Assembly: GCF_900156315.1 (NCBI RefSeq)
Contig: NZ_FTNI01000015.1
Coordinates: forward strand, 141,268 to 205,267
Direction of reading: 5' to 3'
DNA length: 64,000 nucleotides
Source: Microbispora rosea
GTDB taxonomy: Bacteria > Actinomycetota > Actinomycetes > Streptosporangiales > Streptosporangiaceae
Below the pieces are notes generated by a model that worked only from the letters and a program-made list of their open reading frames with translations, was not told the DNA's origin and made no database searches. Each line of letters opens with the position of its first letter. Position 1 is the stretch's first letter. Below are positions 32,825 to 40,860 of the stretch, in pieces. The translations under genes were made by a program, and so were the position numbers.

Positions 32825-33499
32825 ATGGCGGCGGATCCCGGCCTCGGGGAGAACCAGGCCACCTCCACCCTCGCCTCGGTCGATGCGGAGTCGGCCGAGT
32901 GGCTGCGTACGCTCGGCGGCGCCGGAGCGGAGCGGGAGGCGGCCGTGGAACGGCTGCACGCGGTCCTGCTGCGCGTGGCGGGCAACGAGGTGCACAGGCG
33001 TGCTCCGCGACTGCGGCTGTCCGGACCCGAGCTGGACGACGTGGCTCACCAGGCCGCGGCCGACGCCCTGCTTGCCGTGACCGCGAAGCTCGGCCAGTTC
33101 CGCGGGGAGAGCCGGTTCACCACCTGGGTCTACAAGTTCGCCGTGCTGGAGGTGTCGGCCAAGCTCGGGCGCCACTTCTGGCGTGATCCGGGGGTGCCGC
33201 TGGAGGGCGAGGACTGGGAGCGCCTGCCGGGCAGGTTCGGGTTCGACCCGGCGGAACGCCTCGAGTGGCGGGATCTGGCCGCCGCGCTGCGCCGTGCCGT
33301 GGACGAGGAACTCACCGAACGGCAGCGCCAGATCTTCGTCGCGATCGTGCTCAAGGGCGTCCCGCCGGACGCTCTGGCCGTCGAGCTGGGCACGAACCGC
33401 AACGCCGTTTACAAGACGATGTTCGACGCCAGGCGGAAGCTGCGCGCCGCGCTCGTCGCCGGAGGTTATCTGGACATCGGCATCCGAGGACGGTCATGA
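32825..33499 (+). CDS. ECF-type RNA polymerase sigma factor
   Basis: A 224-residue sigma-70 family factor. Region 2 spans about 45-120 (LDDVAHQAAADALLAVT, FRGESRFTTWVYKFAVLEV, which fits regions 2.2 to 2.4), and region 4 about 155-215 (ELTERQRQIFVAIVLKG, TNRNAVYKTMFDARRKLR). The next gene overlaps its stop by 4 nt and encodes a small ZAS-type protein, so a sigma/anti-sigma pair is likely. The ATG was chosen by the -10 hexamer 7 nt upstream. Confidence 0.88.
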   Translation: MAADPGLGENQATSTLASVDAESAEWLRTLGGAGAEREAAVERLHAVLLRVAGNEVHRRAPRLRLSGPELDDVAHQAAADALLAVTAKLGQFRGESRFTTWVYKFAVLEVSAKLGRHFWRDPGVPLEGEDWERLPGRFGFDPAERLEWRDLAAALRRAVDEELTERQRQIFVAIVLKGVPPDALAVELGTNRNAVYKTMFDARRKLRAALVAGGYLDIGIRGRS

Positions 33500-33717
33500 A
33501 CGGCTGGGACGAGCTCGACCGGTTCCTGCGCACCGACCCGCGCGACGTGGGCTGCGACAAGGCGATGGAACTGCTCCACGTGTACGTCGAACTTGTGACG
33601 CGGCACCCGGACGCCGCACGGGAGCGATATCCGGGGATCGCCGTCCACCTGCGCGCCTGCGGTCCCTGCAACGATGATTTCGAGGGCCTGCTGGCCGCGG
33701 TGTCCGACTCGATCTAG
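33496..33717 (+). CDS. Small zinc-binding anti-sigma-like protein (ZAS motif)
   Basis: A 73-residue protein whose ATGA start overlaps the sigma factor stop codon. It has Cys20 in VGCDKAMELLHVYVEL and H51-x3-C55-x2-C58 (HLRACGPC), the zinc-binding anti-sigma motif. No membrane helix follows, so it would act as a soluble, possibly redox-sensitive anti-sigma factor, as RsrA does. Tightly coupled translation supports a stoichiometric pair. Its last 4 bp overlap the convergent TetR gene. Confidence 0.8.
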   Translation: MNGWDELDRFLRTDPRDVGCDKAMELLHVYVELVTRHPDAARERYPGIAVHLRACGPCNDDFEGLLAAVSDSI

Positions 33718-34283
33718 CGCAACGCGTGGAGGCAGAGGTCGACCACGGCGTCGGCGTACGCGGCGTCCAGGGGCTGGCCCGACACCAGCAGGCGATAGTG
33801 CAGCGGCGCGAAGACGAGGTCGAGAGCCGTGTCCGCATCGACGTCGGCGCGGACGGCCCCGGCCTGCTGCGCCTCGCGCAGCGCCTGCCGTACGGGTGCC
33901 CGCCGGGGCTCGAACCACTGCTCCGCCATGGCACGGGCCAGGTCGGGGTCGGTCTGCGCGGCGCCGATCAGTTCGCGTAGCCGGCTTCCCCCGGCCCCGT
34001 CCACGTACAGGGTGAGGAATCCGTGCGCGTAGGCGCGCAGGATCGCGGCGAAGTCGCCGTCGGCGGGAAAGGGGCCGATGCTCACCTTGTCGAGGAACGC
34101 CTCGAAGACGACCGCCCCCTTTGAGGGCCACCAGCGGTAGAGCGTCTGCCGCCCCACCCCCGCCCTGGCGGCGATGCCGCCCATGGTGACCGACTGGTAG
34201 CCGTTCTCCACGAACAGCGCGTACGCGGCGTCGAGGATCGCCCGCCAGGACTCCTGACTGCGGCGGGCGGGATCGGCGGGCAT
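33714..34283 (-). CDS. TetR-family regulator
   Basis: A 189-residue TetR protein. The HTH (about 10-55) reads AILDAAYALFVENGYQSVTMGGIAARAGVGRQTLYRWWPSKGA; the ligand-binding part is helical with the AefR/TetR_C-like RELIGAAQTDPDLARAMAEQWF. ATG 34283 is supported by a TACAGT -10 hexamer 6 nt upstream. Two near-identical palindromes lie between it and the divergent hydrolase gene, suggesting autoregulation and control of that gene. Confidence 0.9.
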   Translation of the reverse strand: MPADPARRSQESWRAILDAAYALFVENGYQSVTMGGIAARAGVGRQTLYRWWPSKGAVVFEAFLDKVSIGPFPADGDFAAILRAYAHGFLTLYVDGAGGSRLRELIGAAQTDPDLARAMAEQWFEPRRAPVRQALREAQQAGAVRADVDADTALDLVFAPLHYRLLVSGQPLDAAYADAVVDLCLHALR

Positions 34284-34289
34284 GGGCAC

Positions 34290-34295
34290 ACTGTA
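34290..34295 (-). promoter_or_regulatory. -10 hexamer TACAGT for the TetR gene
   Basis: On the minus strand TACAGT ends 6 nt before ATG 34283, 9 bp from the first operator. Confidence 0.45.
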
Positions 34296-34304
34296 GCCGA
34301 GGAA

Positions 34305-34324
34305 GAGACGAGACATCTCGTCTC
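34305..34324. promoter_or_regulatory. TetR operator copy 1
   Basis: GAGACGAGA-CA-TCTCGTCTC, perfect 9-bp arms, positioned over the TetR gene's own promoter. Confidence 0.8.
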
Positions 34325-34338
34325 GTGTAGATTGACAC

Positions 34339-34358
34339 GAGACGAGGCATCTCGTCTC
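34339..34358. promoter_or_regulatory. TetR operator copy 2
   Basis: GAGACGAGG-CA-TCTCGTCTC, one mismatch to copy 1, centre 34 bp away. A TTGACA at 34333-34338 overlaps its edge and could be the -35 element of the divergent gene. Confidence 0.8.
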
Positions 34359-34388
34359 GCCGAAGAGACTCGTGAAGAGGAGCGCGCT

Positions 34389-35579
34389 GTGAGCGGAAAC
34401 CCCGGCACCACCGCCGGACGCGGCTTCACCGTGGAACGCCGCGACCGATGGTCGCTGCGTACGCCCGACGGGACTCCGTTCCTGTCCATCGGGGTCGTCC
34501 ACGCGGACGACACCAACCTGCGGTATCCGCACAACATCGGGATCTACCGGACCCGGTACGGAGGATCACGCCGGCGCTGGCTGCGTGAGGGACTGGTGCC
34601 CGAGATGAGGTCGTGGGGGTTCAACACGATCGGCTGGACCTCGGAGTACGTCAGCGGCTCCGGCCTCGCCACGGAGGGCGGCGCCGTCGACCTCGGACAC
34701 TCGGACGGCCTGCCGCCCGACGAGCTCGCCGGTGCGGGCCTGCCGTACACGCTGTCGCTGCGGGTGGCCGAGATCGAGCTGTGGAACGGGTCGCCGGCCT
34801 ACCGCGATCCCCGTGCGCCGGCCTTCGCGGAGTGGTGCGACCACCTGGCCAGGACGCTGTGCCGCCCGGACGACCCGGACCTGCTCGGCTACTTCCTCGT
34901 CGACGTGCCCTGCTGGGGCCCGCACCCCGCGGGCAGCGGCTACCCGGCCGACGAGCTGCCCGCGATCGCGGAGGCCTACTATCGCGTCGCCACCGAGGCG
35001 ATCCGGCGTCACGACCCCCACCACCTGATCCTCGGCGACCGTTACGGCACCCGGGCCGGGGTGCCCGAGCCGGTGCTCGACGCCATGGCGCCGTACGTCG
35101 ACGTGCTGTCGGTGCAGGCGTTCCCCCCTCCCGGGCCCGGCCACCTCGACGCGGCGCTCGACCGCATCGGCCGATGGCACGAACGCACCACCCGTCCCGT
35201 CCTGATCGCCGACACCGGCAACTGGTGCCCGACGACGATGAGCCCGGGCCGTACGGGCTCCTGCCGGGACCAGCGGGAACGCGGAGCGGGTTACACGGCG
35301 GCGGCCGAGGCGTTCGCCGCCCGCCCGTGGTGCCTGGGCTGGCACTGGTGCGGCTGGCTCGAGAACCCCCACCGCGGATTCGGGCTGAAGGACCCGTGGG
35401 ACGAGCCCTACCGCGACCTCGTCGACGCGGTGACCGAGACCAACCACCGGCTGAGCGGGCGTCTATCCACGCCGGCGCCTGGCCCGCAGCCGTACGGCGA
35501 TCGCGGCCAGGGCCGTCCCGAGGGCGACCAGGCCCAGGACGACGAGCAGGTTGCGCCCGTAGTCCAGCGGCAGAAGTGA
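34389..35579 (+). CDS. Agarase-like (beta/alpha)8 glycoside hydrolase
   Basis: A 396-residue cytosolic protein (no signal peptide), GTG 34389 with GAGGAG 7 nt upstream. The sequence has TIM-barrel hydrolase features seen in agarase-like proteins: FLSIGVVHADD, EMRSWGFNTIGWTSEYV, LLGYFLVDVPCWG, VLSVQAF, PVLIADTGNW and CLGWHWCGWLENP. Acidic catalytic residues are probably in the IAD and WLEN strands. It is probably induced by a sugar sensed by the adjacent TetR. The last 40 residues are Gln/Pro-rich and lie over the convergent membrane gene; the fold ends before them. Confidence 0.65.
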   Translation: MSGNPGTTAGRGFTVERRDRWSLRTPDGTPFLSIGVVHADDTNLRYPHNIGIYRTRYGGSRRRWLREGLVPEMRSWGFNTIGWTSEYVSGSGLATEGGAVDLGHSDGLPPDELAGAGLPYTLSLRVAEIELWNGSPAYRDPRAPAFAEWCDHLARTLCRPDDPDLLGYFLVDVPCWGPHPAGSGYPADELPAIAEAYYRVATEAIRRHDPHHLILGDRYGTRAGVPEPVLDAMAPYVDVLSVQAFPPPGPGHLDAALDRIGRWHERTTRPVLIADTGNWCPTTMSPGRTGSCRDQRERGAGYTAAAEAFAARPWCLGWHWCGWLENPHRGFGLKDPWDEPYRDLVDAVTETNHRLSGRLSTPAPGPQPYGDRGQGRPEGDQAQDDEQVAPVVQRQK

Positions 35580-35885
35580 GGGGTTGTCGGCCCGGCGGCC
35601 GAGACCCGTGACCATCGGCAGGGCGAGGAGGGACAGCATGGCCGCGACGGTCAGCCCGGCCCGCACCGGCGACGGCGAGCGCATCCTGCCGACGGCCACG
35701 CCGGTCAGCAGGACCAGCGGCACGAGCACCCCGTCGTGCGCCACGATCAGACCGCCGAACCACAGGGCCCAGCCGAGCGGATCGGTGAGGTGGGCGTCCA
35801 CGACCAGGCCGGCGAACCCGGTCACGACCAGTGCGCCGCCGAGCCCGTATCCCAGCAGGCGCGGTGCGTTCACGCCGTTCTTCAC
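35463..35885 (-). CDS. Four-helix membrane protein downstream of a molybdopterin oxidoreductase
   Basis: A 140-residue protein with four hydrophobic segments (GYGLGGALVVTGFAGLVV; WALWFGGLIVAHDGVLVPLVLLTGVAV; AGLTVAAMLSLLALPMV; LLVVLGLVALGTALAAIAV). GTG 35885 overlaps the preceding stop (GTGA), so translation is coupled. No known family; the LIVAHDG motif is notable. It may serve the oxidoreductase as quinone-side partner. Its 3' 117 bp overlap the convergent hydrolase gene. Confidence 0.65.
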   Translation of the reverse strand: MKNGVNAPRLLGYGLGGALVVTGFAGLVVDAHLTDPLGWALWFGGLIVAHDGVLVPLVLLTGVAVGRMRSPSPVRAGLTVAAMLSLLALPMVTGLGRRADNPSLLPLDYGRNLLVVLGLVALGTALAAIAVRLRARRRRG

Positions 35886-37045
35886 GCGGCCACCACCTTC
35901 GACACCCACTTGGTCTGCAGCACTCCCGGCCTGTTGGGCGCGATCAGCCGTACGGGGAAACCGTGGTCGGGCGCGAGCGGCGCGCCGCCGATCCGCAGCG
36001 CCAGCAGCGTCAGCTGGTCGTTCCAGTGCGGTGGGCGCACCTCGCTCGACCGGTATCCCCCGCCTCTCTCCAGCGACTCGACCGTGAGCACGGCGTCCGG
36101 GGCGATGCCCGCCAGGGCGGCGAGATCACGCAACCGGATCCCCGACCATTCGGCCTCGGCGCTCCAGCCTTCCACGCAGGCGATCGGCAGCCGGACGGTG
36201 TGCTGGGGGAGTCGCAGCAGGTCGTCGTACGTCAGGGACAGCGGCGTGCGCACCGCGCCGGTCACGGTGAGCCGGTATCCCGGATCGTGGATCACGGTGG
36301 TCACTCCCGCCGCCGCGGCGGACTTGTTGACCGGCAGGCCCTGCGGGCCGGTGTGCGGTTCGCGCGGCGCCAGCAGGGCGAGCCCGGAAAGCGGCGCGTA
36401 CGTCTCGCCCACCGTGAACAGGACGGTGAGGCCCGACGCGGCGGCCACGGTGCCGAGGAAGCGACGCCGGGCCGTCACCACCTCCCGGGGTTCGACCTGC
36501 TCCCGTGTCCACAGCTGCCTGCGCACCTTCGCCCATTCGTTGACCACATGAATGATCAGAGCGCCATAGAGGAGATACGCCGTCCAGTAATGCGCGGCGG
36601 GGAAAGAGAACGGCCACAGGTAAACGTACGAGATGTTCAGCAGTCCAGTGATCGACTGAAACAGCGAAGCGCCGACGAGAACGAGCACGAGCCCGCGTTC
36701 CACGGCGTGGGAGAGCGACCGGAACGGCGGCCACTGCCACAGCTTCGGATAAACGGTCCAGAGTTTCGCGAGAAGCAGCGGAATCGTCGCCAGCCCGCCG
36801 ATGACGTGGAGTCCCTGCGTGATCCGATAAAGCCCGACCGGCCGGGACGGCCACGCCAGGCGGCCGGGCGGATGCTGCATGAAGTGGCTGAACAGGCCGG
36901 TGGCGAAGGCCACGGTGAAGCTGATCCCGAGCCACAGGCCGAGCCGGGCGGCCACGCGCTCGGAATGCAGCACGCTGCCGAAACGGCCCGGCACACTCCG
37001 CAGAAGTGTTTCGACCCGGTCTCTCGTGACAGAATCACGCACCAT
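35882..37045 (-). CDS. Molybdopterin-dependent oxidoreductase fused to a cytochrome b-like membrane domain
   Basis: A 387-residue protein from ATG 37045. Residues 25-190 hold four to five hydrophobic segments with histidines placed for haem (FSHFMQH, QGLHVIGG, SLSHAVERG, AAHYWTAYLLYGALIIHVVNEW). After a basic linker (RRRFLGTVAAASGL) comes a sulfite-oxidase-type molybdopterin domain (about 255-385): YDDLLRLPQHTVRLPIACVEGWS, with the pterin-binding cysteine in ACVEGW, and HGFPVRLIAPN. It should pass electrons between a Mo site and membrane quinone; the substrate is unknown. It forms an operon with the next small membrane gene. Confidence 0.85.
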   Translation of the reverse strand: MVRDSVTRDRVETLLRSVPGRFGSVLHSERVAARLGLWLGISFTVAFATGLFSHFMQHPPGRLAWPSRPVGLYRITQGLHVIGGLATIPLLLAKLWTVYPKLWQWPPFRSLSHAVERGLVLVLVGASLFQSITGLLNISYVYLWPFSFPAAHYWTAYLLYGALIIHVVNEWAKVRRQLWTREQVEPREVVTARRRFLGTVAAASGLTVLFTVGETYAPLSGLALLAPREPHTGPQGLPVNKSAAAAGVTTVIHDPGYRLTVTGAVRTPLSLTYDDLLRLPQHTVRLPIACVEGWSAEAEWSGIRLRDLAALAGIAPDAVLTVESLERGGGYRSSEVRPPHWNDQLTLLALRIGGAPLAPDHGFPVRLIAPNRPGVLQTKWVSKVVAA

Positions 37046-37480
37046 CGTCCGGCCTCTTTCTCCGGAATGGCGGCGAATCGCGATCCGCGCCGGAAATGAC
37101 ATTCGGAAGCACAGTCGCGACCGTACCGCCGCCCGGCCTCGCGAATGCTTACGGATCCATGACGGGCCGCCGGGAGACCCGGGTGGGGCCGATCCACGGC
37201 GGGACATTCGCGGGACGACCGTCCTCTCTTCGCCTGCCGGCACGCGTTCAGAGCCGGCGCGGCCGCGCTCTCGAACACCCGTGAAGCCGGGGGACCGGTC
37301 TCACGGGTCCCCACGCTCCGCGCTCGGTGATGCCGCGTGGGCGTGGTGCTCGGGCGTGGGCGATGAGTTTTGTCGGTGGCGCCTGTCAGGCTTGCCATGA
37401 ACCGCAAATCGTTGTGGAAGCCCAGGCTGGGACGCCAGCAGCGACCACGTCGTTCCCCGACAACCCCTGATCGAGGTGCC
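37046..37480. other. Intergenic region with a tRNA-Ser remnant
   Basis: A 435-bp gap between divergent genes. It has an A/T-rich stretch near 37075-37115, the tRNA remnant at 37269-37326, and the ribosome-binding region GAGG 4 nt before GTG 37481. No coding frame is supportable. Confidence 0.5.
37269..37326 (+). pseudogene. Degenerate 3' half of tRNA-Ser
   Basis: Aligned to tRNA-Ser 24088-24149 it shows TCT-x-GAA-x-ACC of the anticodon arm, an exact GACCGGTCTC (37293-37302), GGGT, exact CCCACGCTC (37310-37318) and GCTCG; about 44 of 56 aligned positions match. Five bases of the T-loop (TTCGAA region) are missing, so it cannot fold as a tRNA. Same orientation as the intact tRNA 13.2 kb away. 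Confidence 0.5.
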
Positions 37481-38938
37481 GTGTCCATCGCACAGGTTGA
37501 TTCCCCCGCCGAACCCGCGACCGCGGTGTCGAGGCGCACCCCGGCCGTGATCCGGCTGCTGGTGCTCGCCACGTTCGTGGTCGTCCTCAACGAGACCATC
37601 ATGATCAACGCGATCCCGCGGCTGATGGGCGCTCTGCACATCACCGAGCAGACCGCGCAGTGGCTCTCGACCGCCTTCATGCTGACCATGGCCGCGGTGA
37701 TCCCGATCACCGGATGGTTCCTGCAAAGGGTGTCCACCCGCCGCGCGTACGCCACCGCGATGGGTCTGTTCCTGCTCGGCACGGCGTTGGCCGCCGTCGC
37801 GCCGTCGTTCGAGGTGCTGCTGGGCGCCCGTATCGTCCAGGCCTCCGGGACGGCCGTGATGATGCCGCTGCTGATGACCACGTTGATGCAGGTGGTGCCC
37901 GAGTCGGAGCGGGGCCGCGTGATGGGCAACGTCAGCCTGGCCATCTCGGTCGCGCCCGCGATGGGCCCGACGGTCTCGGGCGTGATCCTTCAGCTCGGTT
38001 CCTGGCGGTTGCTGTTCGCCGTGGTGCTCCCCATCGCCGCGATAATCGCCTGGCGCGGCCTGAAGCAGCTGGAGAACGTCGGAGAGACCCAGGTCAGTGC
38101 GATCGACTGGTTGAGCGTGGTGACCTCCGCCGCCGGTTTCGGCGGCCTGGTCTACGGACTCAGCCGGTTCGAGGGCGGCGACGTCCGCGTGGCCGCCGCG
38201 ATCGTGGCAGGGGGCCTGGCCGCCATCGCCGTCTTCGTCGTCCGCCAGCTGTCGTTGCAGAAGCGCGGTGTGCCGCTGATGGACCTGCGCACCCTCCGCC
38301 ACCGCACCTACACGGTCGCGCTGGTCCTGATGTCGGTGGCCTTCATGGCGATGCTCGGTTCGATGATCCTGCTGCCGCTGTATCTGCAGAATGTCCGCCA
38401 GCTCACCCCTCTGGAGACCGGACTCCTCGTGATGCCGGGCGGTCTCGCGATGGGGCTGCTCGGTCCCGCCGTCGGCCGCCTGTTCGACCGGTTCGGGGGC
38501 CGGGTTCTGGTCATCCCCGGCGCGATCGGAATCGCGCTCGCGCTCGCCGGCCTCACCCAGGTCACCATGACCATGCCGTTCTGGCAGCTCCTGGGGCTGC
38601 ACGCGCTGTTGATGGTGAGCCTGGCCGCGACCTTCACCCCGGTGTTCACCCTCGGGCTCGGCGCGGTGCCCCCGCAGCTCTACTCCCACGGCAGTTCGAT
38701 CCTGAACACCCTGCAGCAGGTCGCCGCGGCCTTCGGCACCGCGCTCGTGATCACCGTGATGAGCGCGCGAGCCGATGCCCTGAGATCCGCGGGAGTCACG
38801 GAGGCGCTCGCCAACCTCGACGGCATGCGGCTGGCCTTCGTCATCGGCGCCGTGCTGTCTCTGGCCGTGGTCGTCACCGCCGTGCTCCTGCCGGCCCGAG
38901 CGGACAGCGTCGTCGAGCCCGGGCAATCCGTGCACTGA
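37481..38938 (+). CDS. DHA2-family (EmrB/QacA) drug exporter
   Basis: A 485-residue MFS transporter with about 14 hydrophobic segments. Motifs include FVVVLNETIMINAIPRL in helix 1, RIVQASGTAVMMPLL, and the antiporter motif C-like APAMGPTVSGVIL. The N-terminal region VSIAQVDSPAEP is cytosolic. Such proteins expel cationic dyes, antibiotics or siderophores with H+. GTG 37481 follows GAGG. It is the first of two DHA2 exporter genes in a row, separated by about 230 bp plus a leader ORF. Confidence 0.88.
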   Translation: MSIAQVDSPAEPATAVSRRTPAVIRLLVLATFVVVLNETIMINAIPRLMGALHITEQTAQWLSTAFMLTMAAVIPITGWFLQRVSTRRAYATAMGLFLLGTALAAVAPSFEVLLGARIVQASGTAVMMPLLMTTLMQVVPESERGRVMGNVSLAISVAPAMGPTVSGVILQLGSWRLLFAVVLPIAAIIAWRGLKQLENVGETQVSAIDWLSVVTSAAGFGGLVYGLSRFEGGDVRVAAAIVAGGLAAIAVFVVRQLSLQKRGVPLMDLRTLRHRTYTVALVLMSVAFMAMLGSMILLPLYLQNVRQLTPLETGLLVMPGGLAMGLLGPAVGRLFDRFGGRVLVIPGAIGIALALAGLTQVTMTMPFWQLLGLHALLMVSLAATFTPVFTLGLGAVPPQLYSHGSSILNTLQQVAAAFGTALVITVMSARADALRSAGVTEALANLDGMRLAFVIGAVLSLAVVVTAVLLPARADSVVEPGQSVH

Positions 38939-39164
38939 GACGGGCCTGACGGCGGCGGAGCGGGACGCGTGGGGCCGGCCGCGAGCAGGACGTCCGCTCC
39001 GGGCCCCGCCCGCTCGGTCACGCCGAAGGGCTCGGCGTCGCCCCAGCCGCGACCGCGGCTGACGCTGGTACTCGCGATACCAGCACAGGTCGATTCTGGA
39101 GCACGCGGCCGCCGCCGGAGAAGCTTCATCGGAATCTCCCGTTCACACGCCCCAGGAGAGGAAG

Positions 39165-39269
39165 ATGAGCAAGCGAAGCGAGCGAATCACCCTGCACTGC
39201 GCGTTTCGCAAGGCGGTCGAAAGTGTGCCTCCGGCGAACGCCGTGCACCGCTGTGAGGTGACAGCATGA
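39165..39269 (+). CDS. 34-codon leader ORF coupled to the second DHA2 exporter gene
   Basis: ATG 39165 is preceded by AGGAGAGGA, the best ribosome-binding site in the area. The frame encodes MSKRSERITLHCAFRKAVES plus 14 residues ending VTA, and its TGA overlaps the exporter ATG (ATGA). The exporter itself has no separate strong Shine-Dalgarno, so it probably depends on leader translation. The peptide has two Cys and a basic N-terminus; it might be a regulatory leader or a small protein. No family is recognised. Confidence 0.6.
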   Translation: MSKRSERITLHCAFRKAVESVPPANAVHRCEVTA

Positions 39270-40723
39270 GCAGCGTCACCGGATCCGTCCCAGCGAGCAT
39301 CGGGGAAGCGCGCGACCGCACCCGCTGGTTCGCGCTTCCCGTCATTCTCGTCGGCACGTTCATGACGATTCTTGATTTCTTCATCGTGAACGTCGCCATT
39401 CCGTCGGCCCAGGCGGAGTTGAACGCCAGCGACGCGCAGGTCCAGTTCGTCGTCGCGGGCTACGGCGTCGCGTACGCCTCGGGCCTGATCACCGGCGGAC
39501 GCCTCGGCGACCTGTACGGCAGGCGTTCGGTGTTCGCCATCGGCCTCACGGCGTTCACCGCGGCCTCGGTCCTGTGCGGCCTGGCGGTGAGCCCGGAGAT
39601 GCTGGTGATCTCCCGGGCTCTGCAGGGCATGGCGGCCGCGCTCATGTTCCCGCAGGTCCTGTCCATCATCAACGTCACGTACACCGATGACGACCGGCCG
39701 CGGGCGTTCGCCGGATATGGCGCCGCCCTCGGTCTCGCCACCGTCGGCGGGCAGGTGATCGGCGGCCTGCTGATCGCCTCGGACGTGCTCGGGCTGGGCT
39801 GGCGGGCCTGCTTCCTGGTGAACCTGCCCATCGGCCTGGTCACGCTGCTCCTGCTGCCGCGCCTGGTCCCCGAGTCGCGGTCCGCGAGCGCGCGCGGTCT
39901 CGACCTGGCCGGCGTGGCCATCGTGTTCCCCGCCGTCCTGCTGCTGCTCGTGCCCCTGGTGGAGGGCCGGCAGGAGGGCTGGCCCGCCTGGACGTTCGTC
40001 TCCCTGGCGGCGAGCGTCGTGGTGTTCGCGCTGTTCACGTGGCAGCAGGTGCGCCTGTCCCGGGCGGGCGGCACACCCCTGGTCGAGCCGTCCCTGTTCC
40101 GTTCCCGGTCGTTCGTGACCGGCCTGGCCACCGTGCTCGCCGTCTATGGCGGCATGGCCTCGTTCATGCTCGTGATCGCGCTGTACGTGCAGGACGGTCT
40201 GCGCTACTCCCCGCTCAGGGCGGGGATGGTCTTCCTGCCCATGGGCGTGGCGTTCTTCGCCACATCCATCAACGCGGCGAAGTTCATCCGCAGGCTCGGC
40301 CGCCGCACGCTCACCGCCGGCGCGATCCTGATCGTCGCGGGGGAGGTCTGCCTCGCGCTGATCACCCGCGACGCCGGCGCCGGGGTGAACCTGCCGCTGT
40401 ACGAGGTGCTGACGGCCGTGGCCGGCGCCGGGATCGGCATGGTCGGCGCCCCACTGCTGTCCCAGGTGCTGCTCGGCGTGGAGCCGGAGTACGCCGGGTC
40501 GGCCTCGGGCGTGCTGTCCACGGTCCAGCAGATGGCCGGCGCTCTCGGAGTCGCGATCATCGGGATCGTCTTCTTCGGCACCCTCGACGGCGCGAGCGTA
40601 TCCCCCGCCGGCTACGGCAGAGCGTTCGCGGCGAGTCTCGTCTACCTCATCGCACTCGCGGCGCTGGCCTCCGTGGTGACCATACCGAACCGCTGGTGGA
40701 CCGGACGGTTCCACGCCCGGTGA
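39266..40723 (+). CDS. DHA2-family drug exporter 2
   Basis: A 485-residue MFS protein with about 14 hydrophobic segments. It shows ILDFFIVNVAIPSAQAEL, GRLGDLYGRRSVF (motif A), RALQGMAAALMFPQVL and VGGQVIGGLLIASD. It differs clearly from the exporter upstream, so the two are not a recent duplication. ATG 39266 overlaps the stop of a 34-codon leader ORF. An XRE-type regulator gene follows in the same direction after 137 bp and may control it. Confidence 0.88.
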   Translation: MSSVTGSVPASIGEARDRTRWFALPVILVGTFMTILDFFIVNVAIPSAQAELNASDAQVQFVVAGYGVAYASGLITGGRLGDLYGRRSVFAIGLTAFTAASVLCGLAVSPEMLVISRALQGMAAALMFPQVLSIINVTYTDDDRPRAFAGYGAALGLATVGGQVIGGLLIASDVLGLGWRACFLVNLPIGLVTLLLLPRLVPESRSASARGLDLAGVAIVFPAVLLLLVPLVEGRQEGWPAWTFVSLAASVVVFALFTWQQVRLSRAGGTPLVEPSLFRSRSFVTGLATVLAVYGGMASFMLVIALYVQDGLRYSPLRAGMVFLPMGVAFFATSINAAKFIRRLGRRTLTAGAILIVAGEVCLALITRDAGAGVNLPLYEVLTAVAGAGIGMVGAPLLSQVLLGVEPEYAGSASGVLSTVQQMAGALGVAIIGIVFFGTLDGASVSPAGYGRAFAASLVYLIALAALASVVTIPNRWWTGRFHAR

Positions 40724-40860
40724 CGCCACCGGACTGATCGCCGATATTTCGCTCGGGGGCAAGCATCTTAATCCGGCGATACAACTCCACGACAATGATG
40801 GATCAAGCCGATTCACGCTGACCGGCCCGGGCCTTGTCACCGCAGGCGTTAGGGGATGCC

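Noticed and set aside
37269..37326. Functional tRNA-Ser(CGA) because the loop reads CGA
   Set aside because: The T-loop is deleted and the 5' half does not form acceptor or D-arms.
37301..38935. 544-codon frame antisense to the first DHA2 exporter
   Set aside because: Composition (His, Asp, Arg, Gln) typical of an antisense shadow of a membrane protein.
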